A DNA stretch of 64,000 nt from Drosophila persimilis (Eukaryota > Arthropoda > Insecta > Diptera > Drosophilidae): NCBI RefSeq assembly GCF_003286085.1, contig NW_020825298.1:2852001-2916000 (forward strand), given 5' to 3'. Every line of letters begins with the position of its first letter. Position 1 is the stretch's first letter. The notes below the pieces were generated by a model. That model did not search any database. It had not been told where the DNA came from and was given only the letters and a program-made list of their open reading frames with translations. The translations under genes and the position numbers were made by a program. Positions 10,657 to 20,710 of this stretch are shown piece after piece.

Positions 10657-11883
10657 TCAATGCATAGCCGTGGCCAGTCCAATTTGATTGTAGCCCATGT
10701 CATAGACCGTGTAGTAGGCGCCCATAAAGACCTCGCCGAGTATCCACAGGTCACTGCCCGCGAGGCTGGTGAAGCTCGAGACACACGTCTCCCCGTACTG
10801 CAGAATATAGTCGGATGGCTGCAGGGGGAACTCCTTTCGGGCAATGGTGAAAACCATCGTCGGCAGGCTGGCTATCGTCGAGCAGTTGACCAGGAAAACG
10901 CCGCTCGCGTCCTTCGGATTGAGCACAGCCAACAACTGGTTGATCTTTTTGATCGCGGCTGTTGGAGCCACCAGCAGGGAAGTGCCCACATCGAGTATGG
11001 CCTGACAGTGGGTGCAAAAGGTCTTCCCGCCCAGCACCGCACTGGTCATCACGAACTGCCAGTATCCCTGCTGGGAGACGGGGACGTAGGTGAGGCAGCC
11101 GCTGAAGAGTGTCGCATCAATGCCGCCGAGAACGAGCTCACCGCCGTCTGTGGCATTGGTGCCGTTCCTGTTCAGATAGATGGAGAAGACCGGGTGCTTG
11201 ATCAGCCCTTGGGCCACCAGGTTGTAGAACGGCGGAGTGACCCCGCCGATGGAGATACTCGCGTAGCCCAGACCGAACATCCCGTCGAAGGGGGAGGAGA
11301 GAAACGTGGCCTCTGGCTCGTCGGTGATCTCGGCAAAGACCTGCCTCTGAATGGCCAGCTCCGCTATGGTGACCGTGTCCTGCGACAGGATGCCCGAGAG
11401 CGCCACTCCGCCCTCCGACTTCGAGGCGTATTCGATCGTGAAGGCCGTGCCATTGGCCACATACGAGCTCGAGGACTTGGAGTCGTACTGGTTGTGGCTC
11501 ACGCAGGACTTGACCGTGGCCGGACACTTGCTGGAGGGTACCCAGAGATTCGAGGAGCCCGTATCGATCAGCAGGATGAACTCCTGCGGCGGGGTGCCAA
11601 TCGTCACTGGCAGATAGTACTCCGTGTTGAAGGCATTCCCCAATCTAGTTCCACTCGAGCCAGGGTCCTTTGTTGTCTCTGGTGCTGATGCTGTCTCTGG
11701 TGCTGTTGTGGTGGCATTCAGTTTGTGTTTTATCGACAGGGACTTGAGCTCGTTCTGAACATTGAGATGACTCGCCTGGGGATTCCGGCGTCTGCCCACC
11801 TTCAGGCGCCTCCGACACTCCACCGCGGATGAGCAGAGGGCCAGTATTAGCATCAGTTTACAGCAGTTCCACTTCACCTCCAT
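10657..11883 (-). CDS. pepsin-family (A1) aspartic protease, copy 2 of 4, altered second motif
   Basis: Intronless, 408 residues. The start MEVKWNCCKLMLILALCSSA is a signal peptide. A propeptide with basic residues and a Thr/Ala/Pro linker (about residues 58-78) follows. IGTPPQEF precedes catalytic Asp107 in LIDTGSSNLWVP, and flap Tyr152 is in TIEYASKS. The second motif reads ILDVGTSLLVAP: Asp298 is kept but the usual Thr/Ser after it is Val. The flap also differs from the common YGTGS. Cysteine pairs and FDGMFGLGY are as in the family. The protein may be active with changed specificity or be weakened. A secreted gut enzyme is the likely role, by analogy. It shares a 16-base promoter block with copy 4. 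Confidence 0.92.
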   Translation of the reverse strand: MEVKWNCCKLMLILALCSSAVECRRRLKVGRRRNPQASHLNVQNELKSLSIKHKLNATTTAPETASAPETTKDPGSSGTRLGNAFNTEYYLPVTIGTPPQEFILLIDTGSSNLWVPSSKCPATVKSCVSHNQYDSKSSSSYVANGTAFTIEYASKSEGGVALSGILSQDTVTIAELAIQRQVFAEITDEPEATFLSSPFDGMFGLGYASISIGGVTPPFYNLVAQGLIKHPVFSIYLNRNGTNATDGGELVLGGIDATLFSGCLTYVPVSQQGYWQFVMTSAVLGGKTFCTHCQAILDVGTSLLVAPTAAIKKINQLLAVLNPKDASGVFLVNCSTIASLPTMVFTIARKEFPLQPSDYILQYGETCVSSFTSLAGSDLWILGEVFMGAYYTVYDMGYNQIGLATAMH

Positions 11884-11922
11884 CGCGGTGCGGCTCTCGA
11901 CTCAATGTGTGACCGCCCTTCG

Positions 11923-11938
11923 GTCACGTATTTATAGC
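11923..11938 (-). promoter_or_regulatory. TATA promoter block of protease copy 2, shared with copy 4
   Basis: The plus-strand block GGTCACGTATTTATAG (minus strand TATAAATACGTGACC) carries the TATA box about 50 bases before the start codon at 11883. The same 16 bases occur upstream of protease copy 4 (16789-16804). A GATA-like CGTGATAG lies near 11975. Confidence 0.65.
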
Positions 11939-12027
11939 CGCTCTGGCCGTGCACCGTTGGGCCAAGAATTTCACACGTGATAGCGTCAAGAAATGTATTT
12001 CGGGGGTGCGGGGGAGGGCATTCCACA

Positions 12028-12033
12028 TTTATT
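12028..12033 (-). terminator. polyadenylation signal of protease copy 3
   Basis: AATAAT/AATAAA on the minus strand, about 30 bases beyond the stop codon of copy 3. Only about 90 bases separate it from the promoter of copy 2, so the tandem genes are very tightly packed. Confidence 0.5.
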
Positions 12034-12062
12034 ATTGCATATTTCTCGAAGAAGAACAAAAC

Positions 12063-13268
12063 TTAGTTGCTCAAAGGAGCGAAACCCACGCGATTCTGGC
12101 CAAAATCGAACTGCGTGTAGTACTGGCCGAGGAAGACATCGCCCAGGACCCAGAAGTCGGTGCCGATGTCGGTGAAGGTGGACATGCAGGACGTATAGCC
12201 TTCGTCGTGGAACACGCTGATGTACGCAGAGGCAGGCAGGTCGAAGGTGGTGCCCCCAATGTTGAAGCTCAGCACGGGAAGGGAGTCCAAGGTGGCGCAG
12301 GGAATGTAGTTGCTGCCTTCGATGAGGACGGCTCCAATGAGCTGATTTATCTGGGTATAGACCGCTTGGGGACAGGCCAGCAGGGAGGTACCCGTGTCGG
12401 CAATGGCCTGGCAGCCGTCGCACAGCACCGTGCCGTTCCAGGAGATGTTGTTCACGCTGAACTGCCAGTATCCTTCCTGGGACACGGGCACGTAGGTGAG
12501 ATCGCCGGCCATCAGCGTCTCATCGACGCCGCCGAGCAGCAGCTGGCCACCCTCCTCGGAGGAGCCGTTCCTCGCCAGATAGAAGCCGAAGGTCGGCTCA
12601 TCGATGAGCCCCTGCTCGTACAGGTTGTAGAACGGCGGCACCACGGAGTCCACGGCTATCGTCTGGTATCCCATTCCCAGGATCCCATCGAAGGCGACGT
12701 CCGTGAAGCTGCTGCCCGGCTGCGACACCGCCTCGCCGAAGGTCTGATTGGCAATGGCCAGTCCGTTGATGGTCACAGTGTCCGTGGCCAGGTATCCGGT
12801 CACGCTTCCCGTTCCGTACTGGATCGAGAAGTTCTGGCTGTTGGCCACATACGTGGACGAGGCACTGGCGTTGTACTGGTTGTGCTGCTGGCAGGCCACG
12901 TCCGTGGACAGGCACTGGGCCGAGGGTATCCACAGGTTGGAGGAGCCGGTGTCGAACACCACGTTGAAGTACTGCGGCGGAGTTCCGATGCTGATCTGTC
13001 CGTAGTAGTACATGTTCATCGAGTTGCCCAGCTCCTCGGTGGTGTAGTCCGGCTCGCTGTTCGACGGATAGTCATTTCCGTAGTCCGGCTGTCCGTAGTC
13101 GTACACCACGTAGTTCTCGATGAGCTGCTGGTACTTGTGCCTCAGCGAGCGCACCTCCTGCCTCACATGGTGGCGACTCCTCTTGTGCTCGCTCTTGTGG
13201 ATCTTGATCCTCTGCAGCTCGGCACTGGCCAGCGCCAGGACACACAGTAGCACAAACAACTTGAACAT
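12063..13268 (-). CDS. pepsin-family (A1) aspartic protease, copy 3 of 4, canonical active site
   Basis: Intronless, 401 residues. MFKLFVLLCVLALASA is the signal peptide. A basic propeptide (KSEHKRSRHHVRQ) and a Tyr/Asp-rich linker at about 53-78 follow. The mature domain opens with YYYGQISIGTPPQYF. Catalytic Asp106 is in VFDTGSSNLWIP, flap Tyr151 in SIQYGTGSVTG, second Asp291 in IADTGTSLLACP. All key motifs are canonical, unlike copies 2 and 4, so this is the member most likely to retain ordinary pepsin/cathepsin-D chemistry. Several Asn-X-Ser/Thr sites suggest glycosylation during secretion. It lies tail-to-head with copy 2, whose promoter follows its 3' end at once. Confidence 0.95.
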   Translation of the reverse strand: MFKLFVLLCVLALASAELQRIKIHKSEHKRSRHHVRQEVRSLRHKYQQLIENYVVYDYGQPDYGNDYPSNSEPDYTTEELGNSMNMYYYGQISIGTPPQYFNVVFDTGSSNLWIPSAQCLSTDVACQQHNQYNASASSTYVANSQNFSIQYGTGSVTGYLATDTVTINGLAIANQTFGEAVSQPGSSFTDVAFDGILGMGYQTIAVDSVVPPFYNLYEQGLIDEPTFGFYLARNGSSEEGGQLLLGGVDETLMAGDLTYVPVSQEGYWQFSVNNISWNGTVLCDGCQAIADTGTSLLACPQAVYTQINQLIGAVLIEGSNYIPCATLDSLPVLSFNIGGTTFDLPASAYISVFHDEGYTSCMSTFTDIGTDFWVLGDVFLGQYYTQFDFGQNRVGFAPLSN

Positions 13269-13332
13269 TTTATTCCTTTTTAGATTCTCGTTAAACTCTT
13301 TTTCGATGTTGCCCTTTTAGTGTCTGGGGCCG

Positions 13333-13370
13333 GACTGCTGAAGACACCCCCAGGGAACGGCCTTTTATTG
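13333..13370 (-). promoter_or_regulatory. TATA-like box and initiator of protease copy 3
   Basis: Minus-strand AATAAAAGG at about 13361-13369, with TTCAGCAGTCC about 25 bases downstream as a possible initiator. This would give a leader of roughly 70 bases. GATA-like sequences (CGATAGATAA, AAGATATC) lie just upstream at 13412-13445. Confidence 0.45.
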
Positions 13371-13404
13371 GCTCGACCCCATGACAAGGGCAAAGCCGGC
13401 CGCA

Positions 13405-14110
13405 ATGGATCACCGATAGATAAAATTTAGTGGAAAAAGATATCTCCTGTGATCGATTGTCCATGCCGATCGTTTATACGAATCGCAGACGTGCCAAAAA
13501 TAAACAAAAAATATATTAACCATTAAACACAGACACTGGGCTTTCCAATAATCTAAATGAGGGATTTTGAATGAAAAATTGTAGAATACAATTGCACTTT
13601 TCGGACTGGGCTTCATAGATAAGAAAGATGGTAAACAAATCAATTTGCAGAGATAAATATGGTCTGAAAACTTATGTTCTTATCTTATCTTCAATTAAAA
13701 GTTGACTCCCTGCGGAAGGGTAGATTGACCTTGAATTCGAACAAGGTCATGGAAAAAGAGAGAGAGCTTGAAAAGCATAAAATCAAAAAATTGTTGAGGT
13801 ACCCGAGTCCCAAATGTGGAAACTGCAGCAGATGCCGCTTGAATAAGGGACCACGTTTGATTCCATCGAAAGTGGCTCCAGAATTATCCAGTAATACTTG
13901 TTAAATTGTTATTCTATGATAAGTACATCCAATTAAGTTCCAGCTCGAGGTGCAACAAGGCCCATACTAAAGCTACATTTGGAAATTGTTCTTGGAAAAT
14001 GGCTTACTACGAGTACAGTCATGACGAGGCAAATAAGGAAAAACAAATTAATAAATTGTCTTTCATCATCTTTATTACATTAAATTTTCTTTCCCTTTTT
14101 TATGTCCACT
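13405..14110. other. intergenic DNA with one small Cys-containing open frame
   Basis: Mostly AT-rich. A short plus-strand frame at 13749-13904 (51 codons) begins MEKERELEKHKIKK and contains CGNCSRCRLNKG. I do not recognise it. The sequence CCCTGCGGAAGGGTA at 13709-13723 recurs at 26294-26308. A run of GATA-like TTATCT boxes lies at 13678-13692. Confidence 0.4.
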
Positions 14111-14119
14111 TCCAAACCG

Positions 14120-15050
14120 TTGATTGTTCCTATGGCAAAAAAAGAGAACAAGACCCGCGCTCATATTTCTGTGGTGAGATTTCCGTAGCAATTTCCATTT
14201 TTCGCATGATTTTCACCCCTTTCCCCGTTTTACAGCAACTTTTTCCCCATAAGAGCAGACGCATAACAAAAGAGAGAGTTTCTTACCTTATTGGCAGCGC
14301 TCTCTCTTACTCTTCCTTTTTGATCTGCTTCTTGTCTGCGCCTAGTTCTCCTGCAGTGTTTGAAAGAGAGAGCGATAGATGTGCATTTGGCACGTATGCC
14401 ATGGCGAACGAAGGGCAAGGAAAGACCTCGAGATCGAATGAAAATTTTCAGCTTTTTGCACATTAAAAAAATATATGTACATACATATGCACATAGGTGT
14501 ATTAGATATACATTAATATGTGCATACATATAAGCCACTTGCTGCACTGCACACTTCCACACATTAACCATCAGGCACGCCATTTGCTTAGTTAAAAAAA
14601 AAACACTTTAGAGCCCGGATTTTGGATATTTCCCACTGCACTGCACTAACACAAATTGCTCGACTATATTTACCGATTTTTACAAACTTTTTACTGCTTT
14701 TTGCGGCCAAGGAACGCGGAGCCAAGAAAAACGCGCGGAAACCGGACGAAAAAAAACTTGAACTGAAAGCGAGACGCGTAGGCGGCTTAATGCTCTCTCA
14801 TTTCATGCTCTCCTTTTGCTGCTCTTCCTATTTACTCGCTCGCGATGAAATTATGCAAGGTGCTTCGGCCACGCAACGCGTTCGCTTTTCGGGTGTTACC
14901 GAGAAATAAGACACGAAGGAGATCAGACCACCTTGCATGTTTCATTTTGCGCTTATGGACAGTTGGAATTCGTTTCTGCTACTCGTCTTCGTCCCTCTCT
15001 TACTGAAAATGAGCGTCAGAGCGAGTTGGAGTAAGAGAGTGATACGTACA
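14120..15050 (-). repeat. large GAGAG-rich repeat, copy A (inverted)
   Basis: Read on the minus strand, this block aligns end to end with the tandem copies at 30.65-32.31 kb. Shared landmarks in order: AATTTTCAGTA, GCAAGGTGGTCTG, CACCTTGCA, AGCAAAAGGAGAGC, GGCTCCGCGTTC, GTGCAAAAAGC, AAAATTTTCATTCGAT, CGTTCGCCATGGC, CTATCGCTCTCTCTTTC, GAAATCTCACCACAG and a T-rich end near GTTCTCTTTTT. The family is not recognised. I see no long intact coding frame. It could be a fossil transposable element of any class. Confidence 0.75.
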
Positions 15051-15079
15051 GAGATTTAAGTGCAGTCATGAAGAAATTA

Positions 15080-15497
15080 AACAAGGACCACCTTTTGTCT
15101 TTTGCAAATGTACATATGTATGTATGTGTGTGTGAGTATCTCTTTCTCCTTTCCTCTTCTAAGCTTTGCCAGCGAGTGCTTTTGAAGGCAAAAGCAAAAA
15201 CCTAAAGCAAAAACATCAACAAAGAAAACACTTTGACTGTCCTTTCCGTGCCCAAAAACGTGTCCTTGTTAGGACGCTGTCACTCCATGAAGAAGATCAT
15301 TTAGTTGTAATAACTTTAATATAGGAAATATAGGAATAGAAATTAAATTTGGAAAATTCTAATAAATTTCTAAACGAATCTGATCTGCAAAAACAAAGCA
15401 TAATCACAATACCAGAATAATGTATATATTTGAAGATATGTTGGTTATTAATTATGTCATTCCTATAGGTTATAGATACAGAAATATGTATAGATAT
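15080..15497. other. intergenic spacer before protease copy 4
   Basis: AT-rich sequence with a (TATG)n-like stretch near 15110-15130. No gene or repeat beyond this is recognised. Confidence 0.5.
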
Positions 15498-16739
15498 TTA
15501 CAATTTGGGGGCAATGGCAATGCGTTTGTATTCCATATCAAACTCGATGTAGAGGGGGCCCAGAAAGACATCCCCCAGCACCCAGAGCCCGGTCAGATCA
15601 TTGCCTCCGTCCGACAGACTGGTGAAACCGGAGACGCAGGTGCCATCGTAGTTGAGGATGTAGCTGGAGGCTGGCAGGGTGAAGTCCCTGCGTCCAATGT
15701 TGAAGGTCAGGACCGGCAGGGAGGACACCTTGTCGCAGGAGATGGTATAGACTCCATCCCTCTTGTCGGCTGCCGTGATGCCAAATCTTAGGTTGATGGC
15801 CGCCAGCGTGGCAGACGGAACGACAATCAGCGAGGTGCCAGCATCGATGATGGCCTCACAGTTGGAGCAGAGATCGGAGCCAGTGTCCAGGCTGATGCTG
15901 CCGACGGTGATCTGCCAGTATCCGACTTGGGAGAGCGGCACGTAGGTCAGGCAGCCGCTGTAGAGCGTGGGATCGCTGCCGCCGAGCAGCAGCTGGCCCC
16001 CATTGCTCGGCTCAGAGGCGTTCCGGTTGAGGATAAGCGAGAAGAGCGGCGCCTCGATGAGTCCTTGTTCAAAAAGATTCAGCAGAGGTGGGTTCACATC
16101 TCCAATGGAGATGCTGCGAAAACCCAGACCGAAAATCCCATCAAAGTTGGACCGATTGAAGACGCTCTCCGGCATCGAAGTGATTTCGGCAAAGGTCTGA
16201 TTCTTGACCGTGAGTCCGGCAATCTTCAGCCTGTCCGTGGACAGAAATCCCTCCAAGATGACTGCCTCCTCCCTGGTGGCGTACTCGATCTGGAAGGCGC
16301 TGCCATTGGCCGCATACGTCTTGGACCGACTCGAGTTGTAGCGATTGTGCTGCAGGCACACCTTCTGGTTGCACTTGACAGAGGGAACCCAAAGGTTGGC
16401 CGAGGCCGTGTCGAAGAGCACCTGAAACTGCTGGCTGCCAATCGTCACCTGGCCGTAGTACTCCGTGTTGTAGGAATTCGTGAGCGTCTCTGTGGGTATA
16501 CTCGATGACGAGGACGCTGTGAACATTGTAGTCTCCGCCTGGGCCGTTGCCAGCCTTGGCTTACTTCTGATCACCTTATATTGGTGTCCCAAATTCCGCA
16601 GGATCTTCCGCTGATCCGTGTCTCTTTGCAGACCCACCCGGTGGATCTTTCGGCGAGAGCTTTTCGCCTCGGCGCTGCCCACCAGCAGAGCCAACAGCAG
16701 AAAGGTTATTCCCAGTCCGACCTTCTTTAGCGGCTGCAT
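15498..16739 (-). CDS. pepsin-family (A1) aspartic protease, copy 4 of 4, both motifs altered
   Basis: Intronless, 413 residues. The N-terminus has a signal peptide (GLGITFLLLALLVGSAEA) and a basic propeptide followed by a Ser/Thr linker. The IGTPPQ loop is replaced by TIGSQQFQV. Catalytic Asp110 sits in FDTASANLWVP, where the Gly of Asp-Thr-Gly is Ala. The second Asp299 sits in IIDAGTSLIVVP, where Thr/Ser is Ala. Flap Tyr153 (QIEYATRE) is kept. Both aspartates remain, but such changes at the psi-loops are rare in active A1 enzymes, so reduced or altered catalysis is possible. The rest of the fold (NFDGIFGLGF, cysteine pairs, GGQLLLGG) is well kept with no frame breaks, which argues for continued selection. 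A CAG run lies in its short leader. Confidence 0.92.
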   Translation of the reverse strand: MQPLKKVGLGITFLLLALLVGSAEAKSSRRKIHRVGLQRDTDQRKILRNLGHQYKVIRSKPRLATAQAETTMFTASSSSSIPTETLTNSYNTEYYGQVTIGSQQFQVLFDTASANLWVPSVKCNQKVCLQHNRYNSSRSKTYAANGSAFQIEYATREEAVILEGFLSTDRLKIAGLTVKNQTFAEITSMPESVFNRSNFDGIFGLGFRSISIGDVNPPLLNLFEQGLIEAPLFSLILNRNASEPSNGGQLLLGGSDPTLYSGCLTYVPLSQVGYWQITVGSISLDTGSDLCSNCEAIIDAGTSLIVVPSATLAAINLRFGITAADKRDGVYTISCDKVSSLPVLTFNIGRRDFTLPASSYILNYDGTCVSGFTSLSDGGNDLTGLWVLGDVFLGPLYIEFDMEYKRIAIAPKL

Positions 16740-16788
16740 TATTCTGTGGCTGCTGCTGCTGCTGCTCTGGCCCTAAATCGCTGGCGGG

Positions 16789-16871
16789 GTCACGTATTTA
16801 TAGAGCCACGTCGAGAAGTGCCGAAAATTCCAGTGTTATCTCTTTGGGGTGGTGTTCGGGTGAAGGATAAG
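16789..16871 (-). promoter_or_regulatory. TATA box block and GATA sites of protease copy 4
   Basis: GGTCACGTATTTATAG (plus strand, 16789-16804) carries a minus-strand TATAAATA about 55 bases before the start codon and is identical to the block of copy 2. AGATAA on the minus strand (16836-16841) and GATAAG on the plus strand (16866-16871) are GATA-type sites within 70 bases upstream. Confidence 0.65.
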
Positions 16872-16879
16872 AGGCTGCC

Positions 16880-17515
16880 AGGTGGCCGGAAATTGTTCAA
16901 GCGATGGAACAGTTTTTCTTGTTTATTGCAAGATGTTTTTTGAATGTTTAGTTTCGATTTTTTTTTATTTCGCCGATACACTATTGAGCCAAATTGAGCA
17001 CAAAAACGTTTCGAATTCCATCTATCTCTAATTTCTTATCACTGATTCGTAAAATGTCAGCCGTCACTGTTTATTCCTCTCCATCGTAGCCATCAAATTA
17101 TACAATAAATTCGTTAATATTTAAATATTCGTTATATTTTTAAATATACGATTTTTGGTTGTAGCGCCGTCTACCGCCTTAATCTGGTACCAAAGCACCA
17201 CTATTGACATTAATTGAAACTAAAATTCAGTGAACTCTTCCCTGGGAACACTCAAATAGTTCCAAGAGCGTACACTGTTTGTATGTGGCGCCAGTGTGCA
17301 AACATTTGAATTCAAAATTTGGCGGTAATGTACTTGGGGTCAAATCGTTGCATCTTCGTCAATTAATAACTTCTGAACGAATACAGATATTTTCATAAAA
17401 CAAACTGTGTTTAAAAGAAAAAAGTTTCAGCATTCAGTTGGCATATAGAACATAGTGCTCTGACGTCTAAAAGCTTTACAAAACGTTGTCAAAGTTGTAC
17501 TCTGCTGACGGTGCA
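16880..17515. other. intergenic DNA
   Basis: AT-rich sequence without a recognised gene. The minus-strand enolase fragment begins at its far end. Confidence 0.5.
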
Positions 17516-17519
17516 AAGG

Positions 17520-17770
17520 CTCGAGGTTGGTCCGGCATCCATCCTATTAATCCTGGTCGAGGGGATCCTCAATGAAAGGAATGGGGAATATCTCCTTGAT
17601 TAACTCCTCTATGCGGATTGGCGAGCTTCTCGAGTGTCAGCCACAGACCCTTTTCAATCTGGGGGTCCGGTCCTTGAAGTCTATATTGTACAGACCATCC
17701 TTCAAGAACTCAGAGGTGGCAACATCCATACCATCTTCTATCGGGAGTGGGGATAGGGAGTAGGACTTTG
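17520..17770 (-). pseudogene. enolase gene fragment (relic)
   Basis: On the minus strand the translation contains DGMDVATSEFLKDGLYNIDF followed by KDRTP, and after an interruption IEELIKEIFPIPFIEDPLDQ. These match the enolase segments GMDVAASEFYKDGxYDLDF and FIKDFPIVSIEDPFDQDDW in order and at about the right spacing. The Mg-binding Asp (GMD) and Glu (IED) positions are present. In-frame stops fall between and after these blocks and no start, end or other enolase exon was found. A weak GDWGGFT a little upstream (about 17860-17880) may echo enolase GDEGGFAPN. I call it a decayed partial duplicate of the glycolytic gene. In D. melanogaster the functional Eno gene is, as I recall, also in the 22A-B area. 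Confidence 0.75.
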
Positions 17771-18660
17771 GAGATTTCATCAATTGGGGACTCTTCAGAT
17801 CTTCTTACCTCTCCTTACATCGGTGATCAGGATGGGACCTCCTGGTTGTACTGAATGGTTAGGTGAAGCCACCCCAATCACCGGCGAATATCTTGCCAAT
17901 AAATAATACTTTATTCCAAATGCATTACAATCACCATTACGCTTCCCCCTCATCCCCTTATCCCCCCATCCACCAATGAAAAAGTCATTCCATCGATACA
18001 ACTCCTTGGCCAAAACAAAAAACTTCCCAAACCCTTTTGTTGGCTTTCAAGTTTTTGTGACCTAAGCCAAAAGGGGGGGCGAGTCGATTCCTTTTTCCTG
18101 AATGCAAACGAAAGTGATTGCAAAAGTTTCTTGGCCTCTCCGACCACGCCTCATTTAGCCGCACCGAAAATATGCCAAGTTTTATTTGCTAATTGCAGTA
18201 CAGTGAAGCTCCTCCAGGAGTGCGGAAGGGGAAGAGGAAGCAGCGCCTGCCCGCAAGCTGAGAAAAACTTCAATTCCAATTGAAGTTGCACCCCATTCCG
18301 AATTTATCCTCCAGCAGTCCTTCCTAACCTTTCCTCAGAGCCAAAACCGCCGTTGGCTGTGACAACGTTTACAGAAAATGACTAGAAAAAAGTCAGGAAG
18401 AGCGATTAGACGGGGTTCCGACTGAAGGATGCCCTCAGTTTTAGTTTATTTACTGTGTAAAAAGTATTTTAGATACCAAATGAGGGAGATATACCCAAAA
18501 AACTGTCTTAAAATTATAGGAAAATGCTATCTTATACGGCAAACCATTTGCCACCGAATTTTGCACTACGATTGGACTTTGGTAACAACTTTGAGTGTGT
18601 ATCCGTGGCGATAAGCCGTTCAGCGCATAACAATGGGGACATTCTTTGCTATAAACACAA

Positions 18661-18689
18661 ATCAGCACTTTCGAATGAGCGGAATATTC
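18661..18689 (-). repeat. dispersed short repeat, copy 1
   Basis: Reverse-orientation copy of the element with core GCTCATTCGAAAGTGC, preceded on that strand by AGAATATTCC. A related AAGCGGATATTGCATATTGC lies 40 bases away. Confidence 0.75.
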
Positions 18690-20690
18690 TATATTAAGCT
18701 CGTACACGAGTGAGAGACGAAGAAACGAAGCGGATATTGCATATTGCTACATCCATTGCTTATCCTTTGGGATAGACCTTACAGACAGCATTCTCTTGCC
18801 CATTAGATACCATACACCCCTTTTCAATACTCGAATACCCTATACGAATAGCCGCCTGGAGCGGTTCCCTTTTGGTTTCGGTTTGGGGGCAAAGTTGACT
18901 GCGGCAGCGAACGTTTTTCCGCAAATTTCTTTGTAAGTTTTTCCGCCCCGAGTGTGTGTCGAAGTGTGGGGGTGGTGGTGGTGGTAGTGGGGGGCGGCGT
19001 CCAATGTTGTAATTGAATTTGCGTCAAGTTCTATTAAGTGGCGTAAACTTTTGGCCTCTGGAATTGAACTTGGCTCTCACCGCATGTGCATTTTTCATAT
19101 GTTTATCGCACATAGCGCGGGTCTCGATGTATTTCTCTTTCTTTCCTTGCCTTCTGTTTGACATGTTCGGGGAAAAAAGTGAAAAGAAAAGAAAGAAAGG
19201 AAGGAAAGAACCCCAGATAAGTCTGTGTGGGCTGTCAGGCACAGGGCAGGCCACATATGTGAGGTTATCAATGAAGCATTAAATTGTTTCTGGCATTTTA
19301 GAGTCTGTCAGTGGCGCAATCGTTGAGAGCAATCATGGGGCAGGCCCCACCCCCCACCACACTTCCGACGAATCCAAATCTTCTGAAAATCAAAACGAGC
19401 CGAGTCCATCATCATCATTATAATCAGCTAGGAGTGACTGCCCCCCGAAAAGCTGATTTCGTATGCAGGACCTCACCGTCCACTCAAAGTTGGACTCCAC
19501 TTATCCTTTTTGGTGGCTTAATTTAGCATATCAAATTTATGCATTTCATCTCTGCCCAGCAAATGCATTAAATTGCTAATGTCTGGGCATCTATTTTAAA
19601 AAGTTCTGCCCGTCCACCCAAGGAACAATAGATGAGGGGTCTGGGGTCATACCGTTCCGCAATCGGGGTCACAGCTGCCGTCTTGATGCGTGGTTCCACA
19701 TCAAATATTAAGATTGTTTGGGACAGCTGGTGACAACTCTGTCGCAGACTTTTTTATATGCCTTCCTCTTGAACTTTTATCGCTTCACACCCTCTTGGCC
19801 AGGGCTCAGAGACGTGACACGTGAATCACACACCAAAATTATTTTTTTTAGAGAAATTTGTACCTACTTAAAGGGATTCCTTGAAGCTTTAGATGAATAG
19901 AATGCGTGGAATTCTTCATTAGTTATAGTTCCCTTCAGTAGAACTCTTTACCCTAGCACCTTGTTGGCCAATTAATTTTGTTTTCCATTCACTTCGAGCC
20001 ATGTTTATCCACAATATTTGGCCCTAACGAATACAATAACTCGCAGGCCTCAAACGATATGATGTGGCCACAAATGTAGGCAAATAAAAGCCAGGGGACA
20101 AAACGCCATTCGATTCTGATTTCCATTTGAAGAGCAGAGAAATGCAACAGCTGCTGTTCCCATAACAAGGATCGTTTTCAGATATTGTATATATTGTGGC
20201 ATTTTTTATTGCATATTTACTTTTTAACCGATAAAAGAAATATTTATTAACTGAGAGAGTGAAACGTTGTCTTGACTTTGGGTTGGTTGTCCGCAAAAGG
20301 AGGCAGGAAAGGGGAGTCGGAGCCGGAGTCGGAGTCGGAGCTAGAGCCGGACAAGGATTTAGATTTCAGCATGTTTGCACTGAAGTCCAGTTTCGGACAG
20401 GACAATTGATGGACAAACATATTAGATGTACACATGTGTGCAGCACACACACCGAACACACCAGACACTAGACACGGACACAGACACAGACACAGAGAAC
20501 GATAGTTCAGTTAACTAAAACATATACCCACACGACAGTTATTTGCTTTTATGGCAGACTGAGCCTGTCTGCCCCCTCCACGGGCCGGACAGGCTCTGTC
20601 CTGTGTACGTCAGTTGGTTGAACAGTTTATCCTGCATATAAACTTCAACAACACAACACAACATGCTCCATGCTCCATGGTCCATGCTCC

Positions 20691-20710
20691 ACACACACAC
20701 ACACACACAC
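20691..20710. repeat. (AC)n microsatellite
   Basis: Ten AC units followed by GCGC. Confidence 0.9.
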
